DNA of 64,000 bases from assembly GCA_037976565.1 (NCBI GenBank), contig CP137668.1, forward strand, positions 27,219,906 to 27,283,905. Direction: 5' to 3'. A program made the position numbers and the translations under genes. Source of the DNA: Mesocentrotus franciscanus. Lineage: Eukaryota > Echinodermata > Echinoidea > Camarodonta > Strongylocentrotidae. Positions 56,992 to 64,000 of the stretch are shown here, in pieces. Positions within the stretch are counted from its first letter, which is position 1; each line of letters starts with the position of its first letter. The notes beneath the pieces were generated by a model. That model was not told the origin of the DNA, searched no databases, and saw only the letters and a program-made list of their open reading frames with translations.

Positions 56992-58000
56992 CGGAAGCTT
57001 TGACGTTTCATTAAATTATTAGAGAAAGAAGCCGATTCGTTGTACCGTTCTCGACTCTTAATCCTTGTCTGAATTCAGTTTTCCCCCTCCCTCACGAAGT
57101 GCGGAAGCTTTGACGTTTCATTAAATTATTAGAGAAAGAAGCCGCTTCGGTGTACCCTTCTTGGCTCTTAATCCTTGTCTGAATTCAGTTTCCCCTCCCG
57201 CGCGAAGCACGGAAGCTTTGACGTTTCATTAAATTATTAGAGAAAGAAGCCGATTCGTTGTACCGTTCTCGACCCTTAATCCTTGTCTGAATTCAGCCCC
57301 CTCCGCGAAGCTGGGAGCTTTGACGTTCCATTAAATTATTAGAAAAGAAGCCGATTCGTTGTACCGTTCTCGACTCTTAATCCTTGTCTGAATTCAGTTT
57401 TCCCCCTCCCTCACGAAGTGCGGAAGCTTTGACGTTTCATTAAATTATTAGAGAAAGAAGCCGCTTCGGTGTACCCTTCTCGGCTCTTAATCCTTGTCTG
57501 AATTCAGTTTCCTCCCGCGCGAAGCACGGAAGCTTTGACGTTTCATTAAATTATTAGAGAAAGAAGCCGATTCGTTGTACCGTTCTCGACCCTTAATCCT
57601 TGTCTGAATTCAGCCCCCTCCGCGAAGCGGGAGCTTTGACGTTCCATTAAATTATTAGAAAAGAAGCCGATTCGTTGTACCGTTCTCGACTCTTAATCCT
57701 TGTCTGAATTCAGTTTCCCCCCTCCCGCGCGAAGCGCAGAAGCTTTGACGTTTCATAAAATTATTAGAGAAAGAAGACGATTCGTTGTACCGTTCTCGAC
57801 TCTTAATCCTTGTCTGAATTCAGTTTCCCCTCCCGCGTGAAGCGCGGTAGCTTTGACGTTTCATTAAATTATTAGAGAAAGAAGACGATTCGTTGTATAC
57901 CGTTCTCGACTCTTAATCCTTCTCCCGCGCGGAGCGCGGAAGCTTTTACGTTTCATTAAATTATTAGAGAAGATGACGATTCGTTGTACCGTGCTCCTTT
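56992..58000. repeat. ~105-bp satellite, 10 units in trimeric higher-order repeats
   Basis: AGCTTTGACG or a variant begins units at 56996, 57106, 57214, 57316, 57425, 57531, 57632, 57741, 57849 and 57941. Spacings 110,108,102 / 109,106,101 / 109,108,92 show a three-unit super-period of ~318 bp. Each junction carries a CGCGAAGCG-type palindrome. Confidence 0.95.
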
Positions 58001-58004
58001 TTCT

Positions 58005-59067
58005 TCCTACGTCCCCTTCCTTTTTTCTCTTCTCTTTCTTTTTTGGTTTTTGAGGTTTAGGCGAACGTCCATGAGCTCAATTTAGGTCAATAATGATAAG
58101 GGATTTTAAAAACTGCTACGAATAGTATCAGGAACACAATTAAAGTGAAAAGAGGGAAAACTAATACATTCGGTACGGACGACACACGCAAAATCGCGCC
58201 CGCAAAAGGTTTAAATGTTCAAATAGGGCTGAAACGTGTAATAAATTGGTCCAAAAAAAAAGTTATGACCAATTTTAAAGTTTGACGCACGCGTCCATGA
58301 CGCGCGCACGGACACGGCTGTTACCAAAAGTTTACCCATGACGTCAAGTTTATGCATATCAAATTTCATTCAGAATGACAATGTATGACGGAATTATGGT
58401 CAAAAATAGAAATTAACAAAATGGCGCCTAAATGACGTCACGCATCAGTAATCAAACAAATCTCTTCGTTAGGATCAATAATCATACATAATTAAGGCAC
58501 ATGTCATGATAATTTGATTGTCATATGAAGCGAACAAAATCCATACAGAAAGAAAGGGGAGAAGAAGAAAAAATTCTTACGAAATTAATTATATAGGTGC
58601 TCTGCGGCAGATGATCACCTAATAATGTAGCCGTATAATAGGCAACACATTATCCCTGCATAAAGCAGCATATGCAACTAGGGCCTGCAGCTACATTATT
58701 CCTTCGCCACAGACGTAGCATATATCAATATGGTACAAATTCACATTTCATTGTCTTAATACTCATCAACATACTTAAGAAAGTACGACTTAAGTTATTT
58801 AAAGGATTAATGCTTACAATTAAATACGTTTCTATAGGCTTCTGTTCGATAATTGTGTTTTAGATAAAAACAAATTTCCCTCCAGTTCTTGACAACTTGT
58901 GTACGTTTGTCAACCTAAAGGTAAAACACTTCAGTCTCTAAAGCCCATTAAAGACCAGTGTTACCTCGATCTGCTCCTCTCACCCAGCATGGCTAGGCCA
59001 ACCTTCGCCAGTGACCCTCATTCTCGGCAAATGTAGGTAAAGCATACCAGTCAGAAAGACTGTAGGA
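58005..59067. other. No gene recognised
   Basis: Contains a CpG-rich patch with GACGCGCGC and TGACGTCA-like words (58270-58450) that resembles repeat DNA but was not assigned. The GPCR stop codon is at its right edge, so the end may be its 3' UTR. Confidence 0.5.
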
Positions 59068-60456
59068 CTACACAACTGTCATTGCTTCGTCATCCTTGCT
59101 TACGTTTATTGTAGGCCCAGCTTCGAATATGGCATTGTTGATTATTTTGGAACACGTGAATAATTTGCGAAGAACCTTGCGGAATTTCGGATAGCAGAGA
59201 GTGTAAACAATCGGGTTAACGCAAGAGTTAGAGAATCCTAACAGAGCCAGAACCTGGTCGATAGGGCCGTAGAGGTACGATGAATCCAAGACGCGAATGT
59301 TGTAGAGGAAATATGCAATTGAGATTGGTCCCCAACAGATGCCATAGATGATGATGACAAGGATTAGCATATACAGTACTCGTTTTCTGGCGAGCAGAAG
59401 GTTCATAGATGCCGTAGACTTTCCTTCTCCCCGAAATGTACTATTGAAATGTTTGAGCAGTGTGCGCGCTGCCGTCACATTGGTTACCAACATGACCAAA
59501 GTGGGAATGATATACCATACTAGAATAGAGTATACACCGATGGTGACCTGACTGGCGAATGTCACAAAGTCCGCTGTGCATTCGTGGGATTCATCGTTCA
59601 CATGGATGGTGAGAGGGATTGAAAGATTAACCACCAAGGACATTCCCAAAGGAGAATGATGCCAGCAGTAATTATGTGCCGTCGTTTCCTCAAGCGAGCG
59701 AACTGAATCGGATATACGATGGCGACGAAGCGCTCTACAGAGATAGCTATGAGGGTTAGTGTGGACGTGAAGACGCAAAACCAAACTAAAATAGATGTAA
59801 AGATAATCTTACAGTAGAGCTTCCCCAATAGCGTCGAGGGCACCTGAGACGCATGGGGTAACGGAATGAGAAACAGAGATGTTAGGAAATCAGCAGCCGC
59901 TAGGTTCCCAATAAAAGCATCTGCAGAGCTACCGGCATTGCGCCTTTGAAAAGAACCAACATCACGAGGAAGTTCCCTATCAGGCCCAGAACTATAGAGA
60001 CCATTTTTAGACCAAGCCACCAAGACCAAATGACTGGGCCCCAGATCCAAGCAACATTGGCAGGATTAGGAGAAGCTGCAGTGGCAGACACTATTCCACT
60101 GGTCCACCAAGAAGGAGACCAATGGTTTGTACCTGCCACTGTAGTGGACTTCCTGGAGTAGTGCTCAAAGCGGTATCATCAATGATTGTCAAGTGCAGGA
60201 ATGTTGATGATGGTGATGATGCCAAAGACATTATTACGTCCGCTGAGGTCATATTACTAGGTGTTGTTTCAGTTTTAGACTCTGGTGACCAGTTTTGAGA
60301 CGAGGATGCCGAATTCAGAGATATCGTAGTTTCGGTAGAAACCATATTACTCGATGTTTTTCCTTCTTTCGAATCTGAAGTCCAGCTTTGAGCTGGATAT
60401 GATGGTGGAAATATAATCATTTCAATAAACAAGATGGCTGTTATCTTCGACATCAT
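59068..60456 (-). pseudogene. Class A (rhodopsin-like) GPCR with three single-base frame breaks
   Basis: A single-exon seven-helix receptor spread over three frames. 60456 onward: a possible signal peptide (MMSKITAILFIEMIIF) and Ser/Thr-rich ectodomain. From ~60139: TM1 with GNFLVMLVLF. From ~59945: TM2 (NLAAADFLTSLFLIPLP), the TM3 Cys (KLYCKIIF) and ERF in place of DRY. From ~59646 to the stop at 59068: the TM4 remainder, EL2 Cys (SHEC), TM5, TM6 with CWGP, TM7 with NPIVY and a helix-8 Cys. Each break needs one extra base. Two lie in short homopolymers (AAA at 59945-59947, GGG at 59645-59647, minus-strand reading). Hallmark residues are kept, so this is a young pseudogene or a gene with assembly errors. 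The ligand is unknown; the motifs look most like peptide receptors. A splice acceptor (CCAACAG, exon from 60506) suggests a 5' UTR exon. Confidence 0.85.
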
Positions 60457-60883
60457 TGGGCGATTAACTTCGTCAAGAATATTCTTTAAGCCACATGGCT
60501 CAGCGCCTGTTGGAAGAGAACAAAACAGAGAGAGAGAGAGAGAGAAATGAACACCAAATGATCAAACAAAATATGCATTTGGGCAAATGGGGATGATCAC
60601 TTGTCACGAGATTTAAGTGTTTTTAGTAACTGTAAATCACTTGACCAACCTCTCAAGTGTCAAACTGCGAATTTTCAACCAATGAAATGCTGATAAAGTA
60701 ATAACAGGCGATTCTGTTGAATTTTCGAAGAATCTACAAACTAAGTCAATTAGATATGCCATTTTTGAGAAAAGGATAGTTGGTATTAAAAAGCAATGTG
60801 CATTTTTTAACGTTAAAAATTGTTGGGTAAAAACTCCCAAATAGGAATGTGTTTAACCAATATAGGCGAAAATGATATGCCTA

Positions 60884-60937
<54 letters not shown>

Positions 60938-61190
60938 CTGTTATAGTCCACTCCAAATTTTATTAAACCGAAAATGGAAATTCTTTGTGCCCAATTGATC
61001 GTGAGCCCGGCAGCCACTGAGCAGCGCCAGATCGACATTGCTCTATCCCCTTATTGTTGAACGCCAAACAAGGTAGCAGCGACTCCCATCTTTTAACGTC
61101 TTTTGGTATGACGCGGCCGGGGTTCGATTCCACGACCTCCCGGTTGTGAGGCGGACGCTCTACTGACTGAGCCAACACACCGGTCATTTT
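60884..61190 (-). mobile_element. tRNA-derived SINE with (AAT)n tail
   Basis: The minus strand starts CCGGTGTGTTGGCTCAGTCAG (A-box) with B-box GGAATCGAACCCC, a ~200-bp body, and AAT repeats at 60886-60938. It lies upstream of the GPCR. Confidence 0.8.
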
Positions 61191-61199
61191 TACTTAAAG

Positions 61200-62540
61200 G
61201 AATCCTCACCTCAAAGAATAAGTGAAGCTTTGGTGACAGACGAATTTTAATACCTGCCTATTGATTTACAATATATTTCTTAAGAGATTATACGAGAGAT
61301 CCATCTATAAATGAAGACATTCTTGGCGTGATGGAATATCTTTTAGCATGACATGGACGCAGCCATTTGCTTAAAAATGTAACGTACCATGCGAACTTGT
61401 ACATGTTACATATGGATCAAGCTCTAGTTGAAGAGACATTTTTTAAATTCAATAACAAATCCTATACATTTTTTTCAAGGAAAAAAATCATAGTTCAGGA
61501 GGTAAAAACAATTATAATTGATGAAAAATATATAATAAGGGAAAAATAACTCATTTATATAGAAATTACTCAAATAGAGCAGTTGACAAATTTATTTCAC
61601 CTTTGCAAATCCTGCAATGCAATAACTTAACCTTATGCAATTTGCGTTCTGACAATCTTAGTACAAAAGATAACTATTTCATCACCACTCATGTGGGGAG
61701 GAAGCATCCATACAATTGAAAACTTTTACTCAATAAACGTCTTCGCTTAGTACGTCACGTTATCAAGAAAATAAAGATGCCTATGTCGTACTGAGAAACT
61801 TTACATTATGCACAAATATCTTGCTTGATACCTCTCTTATACACTTTGGTGGGGAATCTTGTAGGTTAATAGTTTTAAAAAATACAATAAAATCTCTCAA
61901 AATTTATTATTATTTATTGGGTTAGGAATTTAGGATTTCCCTTGATTTATACTTAAAACGTGGTCGTGGTTGGACGAAACAGTTCCAGGTTTCGACATAA
62001 ACTTGCCTATAGTTCATTCGTCGGACAAACAATTTGCCTAACGTTAGGTATGATATACCGAGTATATGAAGGAATCGTATTTATCATAATATTTGTTGTA
62101 GTATAGACTTGATATCGATCGCAAAGGAATCTGGATATTAACAAAACGGAAATGACACCATCAATTAGTCTAAAGATTCAACAAAAAACAAAAAACAGGG
62201 TCGCCAAGAAATCAGTCTGGGGCCCAATGCATCTTTTTTTTTTAATCTGCGAACATTATAATAACATAAATATACGTAACACTAACATGATTTTCATAAG
62301 CAATATAACAGGTTATATTATTGATTCACATGGTATATGAATATTTTATTTTACAAAAAGTAGGCATAACAAATATGGAAATATTATTTGAAAGATACAT
62401 GGAAACAATAAATAATTGAACAAATATGTATATACGCATTAATTCAAATTAAATTTAAATTTTGGGGGTATATTCTCGGGGAGCGCGCGATAAGCAAGAC
62501 AATCATCGCGCTCTATTTGGGATGCGTGTATTAAAGGGAT
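61200..62540. other. AT-rich DNA, no gene recognised
   Basis: No convincing open frame, splice pattern or repeat recognised. Confidence 0.6.
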
Positions 62541-62800
62541 GGGGAAAGATGATTGAAGAAAAAAATATTTAAAAACTGACAGAATCTGAACTAGTCTTGA
62601 GCACGTACACTGGCGTACTGATTCAAAACCCTTCTCAAAACCCACCCTTTTAATCAGTTATAGGTTATTGGGGGAAAGATGATTGAAGAAAAAAATATTT
62701 AAAAACTGACAGAATCTGAACTAGTCTTGAGCACGTACACTGGCGTACTGATTCAAAACCCTTCTCAAAACCCACCCTTTTAATCAGTTATAGGTTATTG
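62541..62800. repeat. Perfect 130-bp tandem duplication
   Basis: 62541-62670 and 62671-62800 are identical from GGGGAAAGATGATTG to ATAGGTTATTG. Zero differences imply a very recent event or an assembly stutter. Confidence 0.97.
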
Positions 62801-62924
62801 GAGGCGCACACAAGTAGTTAATTCCATTCAACTGAAAAGTACTGTATTAGTAATATTTTAATTTATTTTCCTGCTTTTAAGCTATTGAACATGTTGAATA
62901 ATTATACTGAGTTAGACAATACCA

Positions 62925-63000
62925 CCTGTGCGCTTAGAAACGCCTTTATTAAGCGCCCTATAAATGTAATTATTATTATTATTGGGGGCGGGCTCGGGGT
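62925..63000. repeat. SINE tail fragment
   Basis: GCGCTTAGAAACGCCTTTATTAAGCGCCCTATAAATG followed by (ATT)n, the reverse of the TATATAGCGC tail type at 1066 and 3645. Confidence 0.5.
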
Positions 63001-63127
63001 GGGGGGTGCAACTAAAAAATTCATACGTGGTTTATTTCTAATTCGATACCAGTGAGTTACACACACACTTTTTTGAAAAATTTGCTTATTTGAATATTCA
63101 TAGCTTAGTTGCTAAGATTGATGGACA

Positions 63128-64000
63128 TTTTGCGAATCCATGATTGATGATTCTGAATTGTATATAGATGATTATATTCTATTACGTAGATACCGTACGC
63201 GACTCGGTGGTGATGTGGCTGTATATATATCCAAGAGGTTGAACTATAAAAGAAGGGATGATTTGATTTCATCTACTTTAGAATGCCTTTGGTTTGAATT
63301 GCATTATCCAAATAAGTCTCCCATCCTGGTTGGGGAGTTTTACAGACCTCCAAATTCTCACGTTGATTTCTTTGAAGAATTAGACGGAAATTTGGACTCT
63401 GCTCTCTCGGAAGATATGAGCTGTATTATTTTAGGTGATTTCAATTGTGATTGTATGCCACACCAACATGATGTGAATGCTGAAAAGATAATATTTTATA
63501 CAAATATGTACGGGCTATAAAGTCAGCTAACTGTTACTGCCACAAGAGTTACAAATACCTCTTCTACTTTAATTGATTTGATATTTGCATCAGACAAAGA
63601 ACTTTACAATGAATGCGGAATATTTGAAACTAGCATAAGTGATCTTTATTTGGTGTATACGATTCGCGATTTCAGTGCAAAGATCCATTCAAAATCTGAA
63701 TATGCAGAATTTCGCTCGTTTAAAAATCTTGACGAGGAGAAATTTTAGAGTGAATTAAGAAGTACTCCTTGGCAGGTCATAAAAGATATAGATAATGATG
63801 ATGTTGTGTCATGATAATAGGCTCTCGTGCTAATCTCAGGAAAATTGATTCTTTCACCATTTCATTAAATGGCAATTTGATAAAAAGAGTTCAATTCACC
63901 AAGTTCTTACGAGTTTTGATAGATGAAGAATTGTAATGATCTAAACAAATCGAAAACGTAAGTAAACTTACCCAGAAAAACATTGGCATGATAAAGAGAG
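63128..64000 (+). mobile_element. Decayed LINE: endonuclease start joined to RT end
   Basis: 63140-63517 reads as an APE-type endonuclease domain (GGDVAVYISKRLN, EFYRPPNSHVDF, ILGDFNCD). The frame continues past a TAA into RVTNTSSTLIDLIFASD, the usual next block. From ~63820 the reading (SRANLRKIDSFTISLNGN, TKFLRVLIDEEL, KNIGMIKR) is the late RT region. The catalytic RT is missing, so the element is internally deleted and also runs off the window edge. Confidence 0.75.

Noticed and set aside
1..64000. CRISPR array, bacterial operon, prophage or toxin system
   Set aside because: The direct repeats present are satellites and microsatellites. Introns, SINEs and animal genes show nuclear eukaryotic DNA.

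Overview
This is a eukaryotic nuclear window from an AT-rich draft assembly: it has spliced genes with GT-AG introns, dense short interspersed and foldback repeats, long microsatellites and a 500-base run of N. The gene content (an animal CtIP/RBBP8 with T-P phosphosite, ADI1, a class A peptide-type GPCR), CR1-like LINE pieces and tRNA-derived SINEs indicate an invertebrate animal. The repeat style (many TTAA-flanked MITEs, hAT MITEs ending in CAGTGGCGGATCC, frequent ACATGTACATGT) fits a marine invertebrate deuterostome, most likely an echinoderm. That placement is inference and was not tested by any search.

Three host genes are visible, all on the minus strand. (1) RBBP8/CtIP, the DNA end-resection cofactor: eight coding exons from 29970 down to 8411 join in phase into a 1033-residue protein. 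(2) ADI1, the acireductone dioxygenase of methionine salvage: exon 1 at 53065-53187, with exons 2-4 present twice (43797-45922 and 38380-40487). The second set comes from a ~4.9 kb near-identical duplication on either side of the N gap (36329-41235 and 41736-46680), which looks like two haplotypes placed side by side. (3) A rhodopsin-class GPCR at 59068-60456, whose frame is broken by three single-base deficits. These genes share no pathway and are probably independent neighbours.

The rest is mobile and repetitive DNA. Region 1-8400: nested MITEs, SINEs, polypyrimidine tracts. Region 8.4-30 kb: the RBBP8 gene, with introns full of TTAA-type MITEs, SINEs, a LINE fragment and trinucleotide arrays. 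Region 30-38 kb: RBBP8 5' flank, a 5'-truncated but open CR1-like reverse transcriptase (32488-33723), a hAT MITE and a foldback element that ends at the assembly break. Region 38-53 kb: ADI1, with an LTR/primer-binding-site minisatellite and a tandemly duplicated, palindrome-rich element in its first intron. Region 53-59 kb: a hAT MITE with exact 8-bp target duplication, further TTAA MITEs, and a ~105-bp satellite with trimeric higher-order structure. Region 61-64 kb: SINE, a perfect 130-bp tandem duplication, and a decayed LINE with an internal deletion.

No CRISPR array, bacterial operon, virus or toxin gene was seen. The most notable structures are the phase-perfect CtIP model with a possible poison exon, the palindrome-of-palindromes foldback family with a paralogous empty site, the several MITE families that all use TTAA, and the trimeric satellite.
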